Below, piece after piece: positions 52,759 to 61,749 of a stretch of 64,000 bases of DNA. This stretch comes from Pseudarthrobacter sp. BIM B-2242 (GTDB lineage: Bacteria; Actinomycetota; Actinomycetes; Actinomycetales; Micrococcaceae). Below the pieces are notes generated by a model, which was not told the origin of the DNA, made no database searches, and was given only the letters and a program-made list of their open reading frames with translations. The number at the start of each line of letters is the position of its first letter. Positions within the stretch are counted from its first letter, which is position 1. The stretch is from the NCBI RefSeq assembly GCF_014764445.1, contig NZ_CP061721.1:2418001-2482000 (forward strand), given 5' to 3'. Both the position numbers and the translations under genes were made by a program.

Positions 52759-55104
52759 TCAGTATCGGCGTCGTAGCGATCGCGGCAGGAGCCTGGCTCT
52801 CAGGCGCGCCGGCAGGGTCTTCGAACCCCACAAAGCCCGCCTGACTTCCTGGACATCGGCCCAGGTTGGAGACACCGTCCCGGGTACGGGTTGTACCTTC
52901 GCAGCAGCGTACATTTGCATCTCAAAGGCGTGGCGGAGCCTGGTCAGTGAGTCGACGGCCTGGCTGTTGAACCGCGCCTGCTGCATCAGTCGGCTGGTAA
53001 AAGCCCGCGGTGTTTCTGCCGCGCCCGGAGTGTAGCCATGGTCAACGGCGCTTTCCGTCGTCTCGGCCCAGGCGATGCTGGCTGCTTGTTGCGGATTCGA
53101 CCTGAGAAAGCGGCGCTTCCGTCCACCGGATCTGGCGGCGCGGATCAGGAAGGGCGCGGCGGCCAGAAACAGCAGGACCAAGGCCACCACCGTCATGCCG
53201 GGCTCCACGCCGGAAGGGATGGGCGTGCCCGGCGTGCCGCTGCCCGAAAGTCCCGGGGCAGGAGTCGGGGATGTCCCGGTGTCCGGCATGGATAAGCCGT
53301 CGGGTCTGAGGTCGTCTTCTACCGGGAGGTTTGGAGGAGTTGCCGGTTGCTGCGCGTAGTCCGGGACCACGCCGCGGGAGGGTGTCGGTTCGAACCTCAC
53401 CCAGCCGGCACCGCGGAAGTACAGCTCAGGCCAGGCATGGGCATCCTTGGAATCAACGGCGAATTCGGGCAGCTGTTCACCGCCAACCAGAACGGCGTTC
53501 CCGGTTGGGTCCCCTGGTGCATAACCGACTGCGACGCGGCTCGGGATCCCGGCCAGCCGGGCCATGACAGCCATGGCACCGGCGAAGTGGACGCAGTAGC
53601 CGGCTTTTACCTCAAGGAACCGGCCAATGACTTCAAGGCCGGTGCCATCGTAGTTTCCTTCAACAGGCGCCTGGAGGGAGTAGGTGAAGTCACCGCCGCG
53701 GAGGTAATTCTGGATGGCCATTGCTTTGTTATAGGGGTTGATCAAGTCCGAGGTGAGGTTCGACGCCGTTTCCCTGACGACTGTCGGAAGATCCTCGGAC
53801 AGGTAACTAAACCGGGCGTCAACTTCGTCATTCCCCACAGGTGCGCTGCCGGCAAGGACTTCACGCGTCAATTCCGGTACTGAACTGGTCACCTGGTAGC
53901 TTTGCCCGGCCGAAGTTTCCCCTGTAGCCGACAATACCGTCAGTGTTCGCGGATCCCATGTCCACCGGCCGTCGACTCCCGTGATGCTCATTGGGGCATA
54001 GGGTGCCAGCAACCACGGACTCGTAAAGCTTCGGGTATCGATCCGGGTGCTGATCAGGTTCCCGCCGCCGACCGGAAGGCCGGCACTCAGGCCCATCTGC
54101 CTGATCCCGGTGCGGCGGGAATCCATGCGCTGCTCCGGTTGCCATCGCCTGCCCGAGAAGTCCTCCAGCGTTGTCAGCCGCAGATACAGTGGCTCATCGG
54201 CGGTAGTGGCATAGGTGATCCGGCCAGAACCGTCGGGCTCCCGCAGGGAGTTTCCCAGGGTTACGCTCGGGTCGAGCCCGGATGCTGCCGTCCACCATTG
54301 CAGGCGGGATCCCTGCGGAAACGTTCCGGTGGTGAATCCCGGGACCATGGCAGGCAGAACGAGGGCCAGGCTGAGCGCGGCCGCCCCGATGGTTGCGGCC
54401 CGGGCAAGGTAGACGGCAGCCGCTGCCCGGCCTTGAGCTTCAAAGCTTTCCCGCCATTGCCCGGTAGCCAGGAGGAAGATGTAGCCTGCGGCGGCTGCAG
54501 TGAATGCGGGAACACCGACGCTGTCAGGAAGGATGATTGCGGGGATGGAAAGGACGGCCAGCAGGGGTATTCCGCTGGTCGCGGGCATCCTGCAGGTGAT
54601 GGCCAGGGTATCGATGAGCAGTGCGGCCAGGCCGGTTGCGGCACAGGTGATCAAGAGGACGCCCTCGCCGGGCGCCACCGGTGCCAGCTCTGAGGCGACG
54701 GTGGTTTCGGCGTTTTCGAGCAAAGACGCAAGACGTTCCGTGGCCTGAGAGCCCGGGATAATGCCCAGGAAACTTTGGTCACGGAAAAACTGCCAGACGA
54801 GCACCCCGGCAAGGGTCAAAAGGCCCGCCCCCAGGCTCAGGACCGGGGGCCAACGGAGGCTCCGTGTCCCTGCTGTCGCCGTCAATACGGCAGCGGCAGT
54901 AAACATTACGTTCGGAAGCCAGCCCCAGCCGTCAAGGACTCCATGGATGCTCAGCGATACCAGGACCATTGCCACCAGGGCGGCCAGCGATACCATCAAG
55001 TGCCGCTGACTCTCCGCGGCGTGGTTGCTTTGCCTCAGGGAGCGCCGCTGTTGCGGGTCGGGCTCCGGAAGCGTCTGGCGGTCCGTCGCAGTGGCGGTTT
55101 CCAT
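52759..55104 (-). CDS. TgpA-like transmembrane transglutaminase
   Basis: A 781-residue protein: an N-terminal helix bundle (about residues 35-245) with six to eight helices, an extracytoplasmic domain, and a transglutaminase-like core with KAGYCVHFAGAMAVMARLAG (catalytic Cys near 520), DSKDAHAWPELYF (His near 570) and WVRFEPTPS; then a Pro/Gly/Thr linker, one more helix and a cytoplasmic DUF4129-like tail. In actinobacteria this normally follows moxR and DUF58 genes, which are absent on either side. ATG at 55104. Confidence 0.9.
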   Translation of the reverse strand: METATATDRQTLPEPDPQQRRSLRQSNHAAESQRHLMVSLAALVAMVLVSLSIHGVLDGWGWLPNVMFTAAAVLTATAGTRSLRWPPVLSLGAGLLTLAGVLVWQFFRDQSFLGIIPGSQATERLASLLENAETTVASELAPVAPGEGVLLITCAATGLAALLIDTLAITCRMPATSGIPLLAVLSIPAIILPDSVGVPAFTAAAAGYIFLLATGQWRESFEAQGRAAAAVYLARAATIGAAALSLALVLPAMVPGFTTGTFPQGSRLQWWTAASGLDPSVTLGNSLREPDGSGRITYATTADEPLYLRLTTLEDFSGRRWQPEQRMDSRRTGIRQMGLSAGLPVGGGNLISTRIDTRSFTSPWLLAPYAPMSITGVDGRWTWDPRTLTVLSATGETSAGQSYQVTSSVPELTREVLAGSAPVGNDEVDARFSYLSEDLPTVVRETASNLTSDLINPYNKAMAIQNYLRGGDFTYSLQAPVEGNYDGTGLEVIGRFLEVKAGYCVHFAGAMAVMARLAGIPSRVAVGYAPGDPTGNAVLVGGEQLPEFAVDSKDAHAWPELYFRGAGWVRFEPTPSRGVVPDYAQQPATPPNLPVEDDLRPDGLSMPDTGTSPTPAPGLSGSGTPGTPIPSGVEPGMTVVALVLLFLAAAPFLIRAARSGGRKRRFLRSNPQQAASIAWAETTESAVDHGYTPGAAETPRAFTSRLMQQARFNSQAVDSLTRLRHAFEMQMYAAAKVQPVPGTVSPTWADVQEVRRALWGSKTLPARLRARLLPRSLRRRY

Positions 55105-55466
55105 GGAGACGATGTTCTTTCCGCTATGGAAAAAGGGGAGGCCGATGGAACAGGACGGTCGGCGGAACGGTGGAAGGTTTCCTGCCCGCGGAGCGCTGAT
55201 CGATTGTGGTCATGGAAACCTTCCTTATGCAGGCCAAGGAAGAATCCCTGGGAGCTGCGCCGGGAGAAATCACTGGATTGACATTCCAACGTGTTGATCG
55301 AGTGGAAGGTTCCGCTAACGGATAGGTGCTTGAACCTGTTGAGGTCACCACCACCGTGTTCGATCCAGCTGATGCTGTAACGTCGGGGAAGGCAATCATC
55401 CGCCGCACCATTGGTCCGGCACCAGCCCGGAACTTCGGTCCGGGCCTAATATTTAAGAGGAAGTTC
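55105..55466. other. Divergent promoter spacer
   Basis: About 360 bases between the transglutaminase and the small membrane protein. AAGAGGAAG near 55455 is the ribosome site of the latter. No gene seen. Confidence 0.4.
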
Positions 55467-55958
55467 ATGGATTCGACCGTGCCAGACAAGACGACAAGCC
55501 AGGGGGCGCGAACTGACGGGGACCAGGGAGTGGCGGCCGGGATGCCCCTCGGTGCCAAGCGGCTGGTACTCCTGGGCGGTTTAGGCGTTCCCGTCGGTCT
55601 GGTTGCCGGGCCGTATGTGCTCGGCATGCAGCTCCTGGCAGTGACCGGGGTAGTGGCGATAGCCATCGCCTTGTCCTACCGGGATGGCACGGCGTGGTTT
55701 TCCCGGTGGTCGTGGCTGACAGCGTGCGCGGGCCTCATATGGACAGGGGCCACCGTCGCGTACTGGCTGACCATCATTGCCGCTGCGGATGCGTCCGCCC
55801 CTGCGCCGCCGGTGTCCTCCGTACTGTTCTATGTGGGCGTTGCCGCATTCGTCCTGATGGCCGGGGCTGTTCTGGTTGCCGCCGTGGCCAGGTACACGGG
55901 CCGCAGGCGGTCGGCGAAGGCCCGGCTTCACGCGCAAAACCCCGAGACCGCGCCATAA
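55467..55958 (+). CDS. Four-helix membrane protein of unknown function
   Basis: A 163-residue protein with a polar N-terminus, then four helices around residues 33-50, 53-72, 80-105 and 118-142 and a basic tail (RYTGRRRSAKARL). Not recognised. The ATG at 55467 follows AAGAGGAAG; upstream codons to 55326 lack a start signal. Convergent with copC across a long perfect terminator. Confidence 0.75.
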   Translation: MDSTVPDKTTSQGARTDGDQGVAAGMPLGAKRLVLLGGLGVPVGLVAGPYVLGMQLLAVTGVVAIAIALSYRDGTAWFSRWSWLTACAGLIWTGATVAYWLTIIAAADASAPAPPVSSVLFYVGVAAFVLMAGAVLVAAVARYTGRRRSAKARLHAQNPETAP

Positions 55959-55960
55959 AA

Positions 55961-56005
55961 AGCCGCCGTGACAGGGCACCTTTCCGGTGCCCTGTCACGG
56001 CGGCT
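55961..56005. terminator. Bidirectional terminator, 20-base perfect stem
   Basis: AGCCGCCGTGACAGGGCACC at 55961-55980, a TTTCC loop, and its exact complement to 56005. It lies between convergent genes, preceded by AAAA on the plus strand, so the minus strand transcript ends in TTTT. Strongest terminator in the window. Confidence 0.9.
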
Positions 56006-56030
56006 GCGAATGGGAACGTCCCCCGTAGCG

Positions 56031-56645
56031 TCAGCCCTGGTTGCCGGGCCGCTCCCGGCGGCGGCGGGCGAGGTAAAGGATGCCTCCCAGGACGGCGATG
56101 ATGGCAGCGCCGATCCCTGTCACGAGTGGACCGTTGCTGTCATCCGGGCGGGGAGCCTGGGGCATCGCGTTTGCCGCGGCGCTTGGGGTTGGCGATGCTG
56201 TCACGGACTCCGATACTGGCGCTGCCGGTGAGGCCGTTGGCACCGCCGCGGGGTCCTGGACGGTGAAGGAGTAGTTTCCCTCGATGGGGTGGCCGTCGGA
56301 GGAGACCGTCCGCCACAACACGGTGTAGGGTCCGTTGCTTCCCGGGGCGACTTTGGTTGAGATCGTCGGGCCGGTCACCGTGACCTGTCCGTCGCTGAGC
56401 GTTTTTCCGGTCGAGTCGGTCACGGTGATCACGCTCAGGTTCAGGCTCTTCGAATCCGTGGGCGGTTCCGACAAGGTGAGGGTCACGGTGTCGGGGGCGG
56501 CTGTCACCGTAGCGTCCCGGTCCGGGGATGTGGACTGGAGAGCGTCATGGGCCCGCGCTGGTCCGGCGCCGATTGCTGTGAGCAGCAGCGCTCCGGCGAG
56601 AGCCAGGCCGGCCCGGGAGCGTGCGTTCTTTTTCCGTGCTGTCAT
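56031..56645 (-). CDS. copC: CopC-domain copper resistance protein
   Basis: A 204-residue envelope protein. The signal peptide ends at GPARA, exposing HDALQSTSPDRDATV, so the mature N-terminus begins with the His that binds Cu(II) in CopC. The Ig-like domain continues with VTLTLSEPPTD, YTVLWRTVSSDGHPIEGNYSF (second His) up to about residue 130; a Ser/Pro/Ala linker leads to a C-terminal helix (GIGAAIIAVLGGILYLA) and basic anchor. ATG at 56645 chosen for the signal peptide; the longer frame to 56942 overlaps the upstream gene. Confidence 0.93.
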   Translation of the reverse strand: MTARKKNARSRAGLALAGALLLTAIGAGPARAHDALQSTSPDRDATVTAAPDTVTLTLSEPPTDSKSLNLSVITVTDSTGKTLSDGQVTVTGPTISTKVAPGSNGPYTVLWRTVSSDGHPIEGNYSFTVQDPAAVPTASPAAPVSESVTASPTPSAAANAMPQAPRPDDSNGPLVTGIGAAIIAVLGGILYLARRRRERPGNQG

Positions 56646-56724
56646 GGGTTCTTCACTTCTGTTCGTATCCGGTCCCCGCACTGCAGAGCGCAGGCGGGTT
56701 GCCCTGCCGTCACCGGCGAGGGTC

Positions 56725-57330
56725 TTATGAGCAGCCCAAGCGTGGCGGCGGCCCACGGACAACGGTTTGAACGGGGACTGTGACGCCAGGAGGAAGAGGC
56801 CGCCGGGTACGGAGCGGCTGGCGGAAGCCCGGCGGAATAATGACAGGATCGATGGGTCCGTTGAGGGGACGCAGCCACGCCGCAAGCGCCCAGAGGGCGG
56901 CCTCGCCGCGGGCAAGGAGGAGTGCTGTAGCCAGCGTTGCAATGACGTGCGCGAACGTCATTGGCGAACCGGCGTCGGCCATCAGATGCTGATGGGTCGC
57001 TGCGCTTTCCAGCATCAATGGCCCGGCCGCCAGCCCGGGCCCGTGATGTGAAGGCTCTGAACCGGGCACGGCGCCGGCGGACAGGGTTGAGAAGGCCAGG
57101 TGCAGGCTCAGCTGGGCCCCGCCGAGGTAGGCGGCCAGGAGCGGGGCTGTCATTTTCAGCCCCGCGAGCAGGACTGCGGAGAGTCCCACGACCGCGGCAA
57201 GCGCCATCATGATTGCCGGCGCTGGAAGCTGACCCCCGGCTCCCACGTGTGCCGCGGCGGCGAGTGTGAGCACGGTCAGGGCCAGCACCCCTGCGCGGGG
57301 CAGGCGCAGCGGCGCGTGCCGAAGGACCAC
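56725..57330 (-). CDS. His-rich membrane protein of the copper locus
   Basis: A 201-residue membrane protein, five or so helices, with a loop containing SEPSHHGPGLAAGPLMLES and ATHQHLMADAGSPM, rich in His and Met, which suggests copper handling outside the membrane. It lies directly upstream of copC on the same strand with a symmetric site in its promoter. Similar genes accompany copC in Micrococcaceae; no named family is claimed. Start at 57330 begins MVLRHAPLRLPRAG before the first helix. Confidence 0.75.
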   Translation of the reverse strand: MVLRHAPLRLPRAGVLALTVLTLAAAAHVGAGGQLPAPAIMMALAAVVGLSAVLLAGLKMTAPLLAAYLGGAQLSLHLAFSTLSAGAVPGSEPSHHGPGLAAGPLMLESAATHQHLMADAGSPMTFAHVIATLATALLLARGEAALWALAAWLRPLNGPIDPVIIPPGFRQPLRTRRPLPPGVTVPVQTVVRGPPPRLGCS

Positions 57331-57352
57331 GTGCCAGCTCCTTCCGGGCGTT

Positions 57353-57374
57353 GTTCTGCTACGTCATGTAGAAC
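57353..57374. promoter_or_regulatory. Symmetric operator upstream of the copper genes
   Basis: GTTCT-G-CTAC and GTAG-AAC flank GTCAT (57353-57374), with CTAC/GTAG at 57359-57371. It lies 23 bases upstream of the 57330 start and shares its CTAC-N5-GTAGAA core with the site at 35187. Confidence 0.55.
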
Positions 57375-57407
57375 GATAGCGTTTCTGCAGGCCCCGCTGC
57401 GTGCCGG

Positions 57408-58100
57408 CTATTTGACGGCGTCCTCGAGTTTCTGCCGGAATTCCGCTTCGGTGTTGAGGGTCAGCTTTTCACCGTTGAGGAAAAAGGTCGGCGTGCCGGA
57501 GACGCCGAGGGCTTTTCCGTCAGCGATGTCTTTGCGGATCCGTTCCTTGGTCTCTTCGGCAGCCACGGCAGCGTCGTACTTCGCCATGTCCAGGCCCAGT
57601 TCTTCGGCGAAGGTCCTGAACAGGGCGTTCTGGAAGTCCTGCTTCTCGCCCCACTGCGGCTGGGTTTCGAACATCTTGGCGGCCATCTGTTCGTACTTGC
57701 CCTGCTGGGCTGCGGCTTCCACCGCCAGGGCGGCCTGGCCTGAGTTCTTGTGAGAGGGCAGCGGGAAGTAGCGGTTGACGAAGGTGATCCGGTCCCCGTA
57801 TTCCTTCTTCAGTTCCTCCACCAGCGGCGCGGCGGCCCCGCAGGCCTCGCATTCAAAATCCAGGAACTCTACGAGCTGGGCCTTCTCGGTGGCGGGGGCG
57901 GTGAGGCGGTGGCTGTCGTCCCTGACCACCTGGGCGTCCGCTACCGGCTGCACTGCGGCCGGTTCGGGTTTGGCGGCGGTGAACACCGCGTACCAGATCA
58001 GGCCGGCGCCGACGGCGGCGGCGAGGAGGATCCAGAGGACGATCCGGACCTTCCGCGCCGGGTCGGTGGGCTTGGCGGTGGATTTTGTTGCCTGTGTCAT
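57408..58100 (-). CDS. DsbA-family membrane-anchored thiol oxidoreductase
   Basis: A 230-residue protein with one N-terminal helix (IVLWILLAAAVGAGLIWYAV, residues 19-38) and a DsbA-type thioredoxin fold: FLDFECEACGAAAPLVEEL (CEAC active site near residue 86), helical insert, and GVSGTPTFFLNGEKL with the cis-proline near 205. It should oxidise or isomerise disulfides outside the membrane. The ATG overlaps the stop of the CDF gene (TAATG). Its anchor matches that of the alkaline phosphatase at 49485. Confidence 0.92.
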   Translation of the reverse strand: MTQATKSTAKPTDPARKVRIVLWILLAAAVGAGLIWYAVFTAAKPEPAAVQPVADAQVVRDDSHRLTAPATEKAQLVEFLDFECEACGAAAPLVEELKKEYGDRITFVNRYFPLPSHKNSGQAALAVEAAAQQGKYEQMAAKMFETQPQWGEKQDFQNALFRTFAEELGLDMAKYDAAVAAEETKERIRKDIADGKALGVSGTPTFFLNGEKLTLNTEAEFRQKLEDAVK

Positions 58101-59020
58101 TAGTGGGGAATGCTTTCCTGGTTGCGGTGGGCTACTGGTTCGATCTGAAAAGTTGAGTGCTCGACGCTGACTTCGAAATGTTCCGCGACGCAGCGCTGCA
58201 GGTCCGCCAGGATCTCGGCGGCGTGGCCGTCCAGCATGCAGCCGTCTTCGACTGTGACGTGCGCGGAGAGGACTGGGGTGCCCGAGGCGACCAGGGAGGC
58301 ATGCAGGTCATGGACGTCGATGACGTGCGGCAGGGCAAGGATGTGTTTACGGACCTCTGCCAGGTCAAGGCCTGCCGGCGCGTTCTCCATCAGCACGTTC
58401 AGGGTCTCGCTGAGCAGCTTCAGGGTCCGGGGGATGATCAGCGCCCCGATCAGCAGGGATACGACGGCGTCGGCCTGCACCCAGCCGGTGACGGCGATGA
58501 TGATGGCGGCGACGATAACGGCGACGGATCCCAGGGCGTCATTGAGGACCTCGAGGAACGCGGCACGCATATTGAAGTTATGCTTCCGGCCCGAGGCCAG
58601 CACGATCAGGCCGATGACGTTGCCGGCCAGGCCGATGATGCCGAACCAGAGCATCGTGGACCCACCGACATCCGGAGGTTCGAACAGCCGGCGGATGCCT
58701 TCGATGATGACGAAACCGCCCACGCCCAGGAGCAGGGCCGCCTGCCCGGCGGCGGCGACGATCTCTGCCCGTTTGTAACCCCAGGTCCGCTTCATGGTGG
58801 CGGGTTTGAGCGCCAGCGACGCGGCAATAAGGGCGATCAGCAGGCCAGTGGAATCGGTGAACATGTGTCCGGCGTCGGCCAGCAGGGCAAGGCTGCCGGT
58901 CAGGAAGGAACCGATGATTTCGGCGACCATCACGGCGAAGGTGATGGTGAAGACGATGATCAGTTTTCCGCGCTGAGCCGCCCCGTCACCGGCGCCGTGG
59001 GCGTGATCGTGGCCGCTCAC
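58100..59020 (-). CDS. czcD: CzcD/ZitB-type CDF zinc/cadmium exporter
   Basis: A 306-residue cation diffusion facilitator: His-rich N-terminus (SGHDHAHGAGDGA), six helices with ALLADAGHMFTDSTGL (HxxxD zinc site) near residue 46 and FLEVLNDALGSVAVIVAA near 157, and a full C-terminal metal-sensing domain (LPHVIDVHDLHASLVASG). Exchanges Zn, Cd or Co for protons. ATG overlaps the ArsR stop; its stop overlaps the dsbA-like ATG, giving a three-gene coupled unit. Confidence 0.94.
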   Translation of the reverse strand: MSGHDHAHGAGDGAAQRGKLIIVFTITFAVMVAEIIGSFLTGSLALLADAGHMFTDSTGLLIALIAASLALKPATMKRTWGYKRAEIVAAAGQAALLLGVGGFVIIEGIRRLFEPPDVGGSTMLWFGIIGLAGNVIGLIVLASGRKHNFNMRAAFLEVLNDALGSVAVIVAAIIIAVTGWVQADAVVSLLIGALIIPRTLKLLSETLNVLMENAPAGLDLAEVRKHILALPHVIDVHDLHASLVASGTPVLSAHVTVEDGCMLDGHAAEILADLQRCVAEHFEVSVEHSTFQIEPVAHRNQESIPH

Positions 59021-59394
59021 GAATGGATCTCCTGGTTTACCGCCCCGGTCCGGGAGAATGCGGTTGTCTCCTGGGCGCAGTCAGGGTCAGCGCACTGGCA
59101 GATGGGGCCGACCGTGAGGATGGTACCGAGCAGGTCATCCAGGGCGTGGGCAAGGCGGGGATCAGAAAGTTCGTACCTGACGCGCCGTCCCACGGGCTCG
59201 GCCAGGACCAGCCCGCAGTCGCGCAGGCAGGCAAGGTGATTGGAAAGAATCTGGCGGCTCACACCGATCCTTTCGGCCAGATCAGAGGGAAACGCCGGAC
59301 CGTTCCGCAGCGTGAGCAGGACCGCTGCCCTGGTCGGGTCTGCGAGGGCTTTGCCGAACCGGGCCAGGACCTCAGTGCTCGAGAGAATGCGCAT
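59017..59394 (-). CDS. CmtR/CadC-like ArsR regulator of czcD
   Basis: A 125-residue ArsR repressor: EVLARFGKALADPTRAAVLL, SRQILSNHLACLRDCGLVL (C-x3-C in the recognition region) and a Cys-rich tail GPICQCADPDCAQE, the CmtR-type thiol site. The ATG at 59394 is set by a perfect-looking TAATAT -10 ending seven bases upstream (leaderless). Controls czcD and the DsbA-like gene, linking metal stress to disulfide chemistry. Confidence 0.92.
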   Translation of the reverse strand: MRILSSTEVLARFGKALADPTRAAVLLTLRNGPAFPSDLAERIGVSRQILSNHLACLRDCGLVLAEPVGRRVRYELSDPRLAHALDDLLGTILTVGPICQCADPDCAQETTAFSRTGAVNQEIHS

Positions 59395-59447
59395 ACCGGC
59401 AATATTACAGCTGTTTCTGGATTCAGGAAAGCCTGGATCGACGCGGT

Positions 59448-61538
59448 TCACCGGCCATCCCGCCGCCGGTCGATCCTGCTGTCGCGCTCCTGCAGCTGGG
59501 CAAGCATGTCGTTGTATGCGTCCAGATCCGCATCGTTGTTCCGTACGGCGGCGCGGTCGGTGCGGCGCATTTCCCTGGCATCAGAGCGGGACCACATCAC
59601 CGCGACGCCGATGGCAATGAGTAAAGTGGGGACTTCCCCGATGCCCCAGGTGATGGCTCCGCCCATCTGCTGGTCGGCCAGGGCCGACGGTCCCCAGTCC
59701 CGGCCCAGGCCGGTGAACCAGTCCGGCTGCAGGAGAGTTGGTGAGCCCATGAGCGTTACCCCGAAGAAGGCATGGAAGGCCATGGTTGCCAGCAGCAGCA
59801 GGAGCCGCAGCGGGTAGGGGGCGCGGCGCGGCAGCGGGTCGGTTCCGATCATCGAGAGGATGAACAGGTAACCGGTGATCAGGAAGTGGGCGGTCATCAG
59901 CTCATGTCCGGCATGTTCGCGCAGAGCGAACCCGAAGGCGTCTGAGTAGTAGAACAGCACGATGGAACCGGCGAAGTTGGCCGCGACAAACAGCGGGTGG
60001 GTCAGGACCGCCGCCACCCGGGAATGAACCAGAATCATGATCCATTCCCTGGGGCCGCGGGAGCCGTCCCGCCGCGGGGCCAGGGTGCGCAGGGCCAGGG
60101 TGACCGGGGAGCCGAGGACCAGGAAGACGGGGACGACCATGGTCAGGGCCATGTGATCGACCATGTGGGCGCTGAAAAGTACCCTGCCATATACGGAAGG
60201 GCCGCCGGACGTGAAAAAGACCAGCGCCGCAAGCCCGGTGAGCCAGAGCGCCGTCCGGATCCAGGGCCAGTTGTCCCCGCGCCGGCGCAGGCGATGCGCG
60301 CCCAAAAGATACAGGACAGCAGCGGTAGCGGCCAGGGTGATCCACAGCCAGTCCGGCCGCCACACGGTAAACCAGCGCTCCGGGGTCAGTTCCGGCGGCA
60401 GAAGGTATCCGGTGAGCACTTCGGCCGGGGTGAGGGCCGCGCGGATTTCTTCGCCGCCGGGCGGAGGCGTCCGGCTCAGGGCTGCTGCGAGGCCGCTGAC
60501 GGCGCCCATGATCAGCAGTTCCGCGACGATGAACCGCCACAGCACCGTGCCCGCTCCCGGCGCATCCTTCCGGCTCAGGGCGGGGATGAGGCGGGTACGG
60601 TGCAGATATCCGATGATGCCCAGGATGATGACGGCGGCGGTTTTGGCCATGACCAGGACGCCGTACGGGGAGGCCAGTCCTTCCGGCAGCGCCATCCGGA
60701 TTGAGGCGTTAATGATGCCGGAAGCGGAGACCAGGATGAAGGCGAACAAGGCCAGGGACGAGAACCGGCGAAGGACCGCTGCTGTGTCTTTGCCCAGGGC
60801 TGTTCCGGCCACGGTGAGGGCGATCAGTCCGCCGAACCAGAGGCACGCCCCGACCAGGTGAAGGCCCAGGGAATTGGTGGCCTGTTCGTGGTCGGTACCG
60901 CTGGAGGCATGGCCAATGAGGATGACGGGAACCAGTCCTGCGATGGCCAGCAGCGCCGCGGCCGCCAGGGGCCCCGGCGAGCGGGCACCGAACACCACTG
61001 TTGCTACCACTGCTGCGATGATCACGACCGACAGCCACGCGTTTCCGCTGGGCAGTTCTGTCATATAGGCGACAAGGCCGGCAGAAAATTCGGGGCTGCC
61101 GGAGACCGGGACGCCGGCGATGTCCGCGAAGCCCAGGACCAGGACCGCCAGCGCCGAGAAGGTCCAGATGATGCTGGTGGTCGCAACCAGGACCATGATC
61201 CGGGTAAAGGCGGGGTGCTCAGCCCCTGTTGCCGGGGCCTGCCGGCGAACACCGGTTCGGGAGGCCCGGCCGGCGCTTTTGAGGGGCGGGAGAATGAAAG
61301 CGGCAAAGACAAGCCCGCCGATCGTTGCCGCCGCCGCCAGGTTGTGTATTGTCTGCGCCAGGCCGTAGCCCCACTGAACCAGCGCCCCCGGGTCCCGGGT
61401 CTCGGCCGGAAGAGTTCCCCTGCCGTAGGCGGTCGCAGCAAGGACGACCACCAAGGCAACTGCGCAGGCGGCCGCCAGCCAGACCGGCCCGGGTGAAACA
61501 GTTGTCCTCTCCTGTGAAGCGGAGGCTTTGAGCGCCAC
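59448..61538 (-). CDS. CopD-CtaG fusion protein
   Basis: A 696-residue polytopic protein. The N-terminal half (to about residue 360) contains CopD-type segments, HNLAAAATIGGLVFAAF and GLHLVGACLWFGGLIALTV with conserved His, for copper import. The C-terminal half from about 400 is a CtaG domain with SAHMVDHMALTMVVPVFLVLG, GTDPLPRRAPYP and the end motif DADLDAYNDML shared with the CtaG proteins. It likely passes copper to cytochrome oxidase assembly. GTG start at 61538. It ends 54 bases upstream of the arsR start on the same strand. Confidence 0.92.
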   Translation of the reverse strand: MALKASASQERTTVSPGPVWLAAACAVALVVVLAATAYGRGTLPAETRDPGALVQWGYGLAQTIHNLAAAATIGGLVFAAFILPPLKSAGRASRTGVRRQAPATGAEHPAFTRIMVLVATTSIIWTFSALAVLVLGFADIAGVPVSGSPEFSAGLVAYMTELPSGNAWLSVVIIAAVVATVVFGARSPGPLAAAALLAIAGLVPVILIGHASSGTDHEQATNSLGLHLVGACLWFGGLIALTVAGTALGKDTAAVLRRFSSLALFAFILVSASGIINASIRMALPEGLASPYGVLVMAKTAAVIILGIIGYLHRTRLIPALSRKDAPGAGTVLWRFIVAELLIMGAVSGLAAALSRTPPPGGEEIRAALTPAEVLTGYLLPPELTPERWFTVWRPDWLWITLAATAAVLYLLGAHRLRRRGDNWPWIRTALWLTGLAALVFFTSGGPSVYGRVLFSAHMVDHMALTMVVPVFLVLGSPVTLALRTLAPRRDGSRGPREWIMILVHSRVAAVLTHPLFVAANFAGSIVLFYYSDAFGFALREHAGHELMTAHFLITGYLFILSMIGTDPLPRRAPYPLRLLLLLATMAFHAFFGVTLMGSPTLLQPDWFTGLGRDWGPSALADQQMGGAITWGIGEVPTLLIAIGVAVMWSRSDAREMRRTDRAAVRNNDADLDAYNDMLAQLQERDSRIDRRRDGR

Positions 61539-61749
61539 GATACGTCCTAACCTGGTCCTGGCCGCGTCCCGGAAGGGCGGGGACGGAGCGCGAAACGAAA
61601 CACCGCGCGCGACACCAGATTATCTGTAGAGTTGTTCACACGTTAAACGCGCGTGTCGGCGTGCGTTCCCCCGGGCCGCGGGCCTCGTGCGCTTGCCGCA
61701 CGTATCCGGGGCAGATCACAGATTCAGCACATAAAGGTAGCCTAGATGG

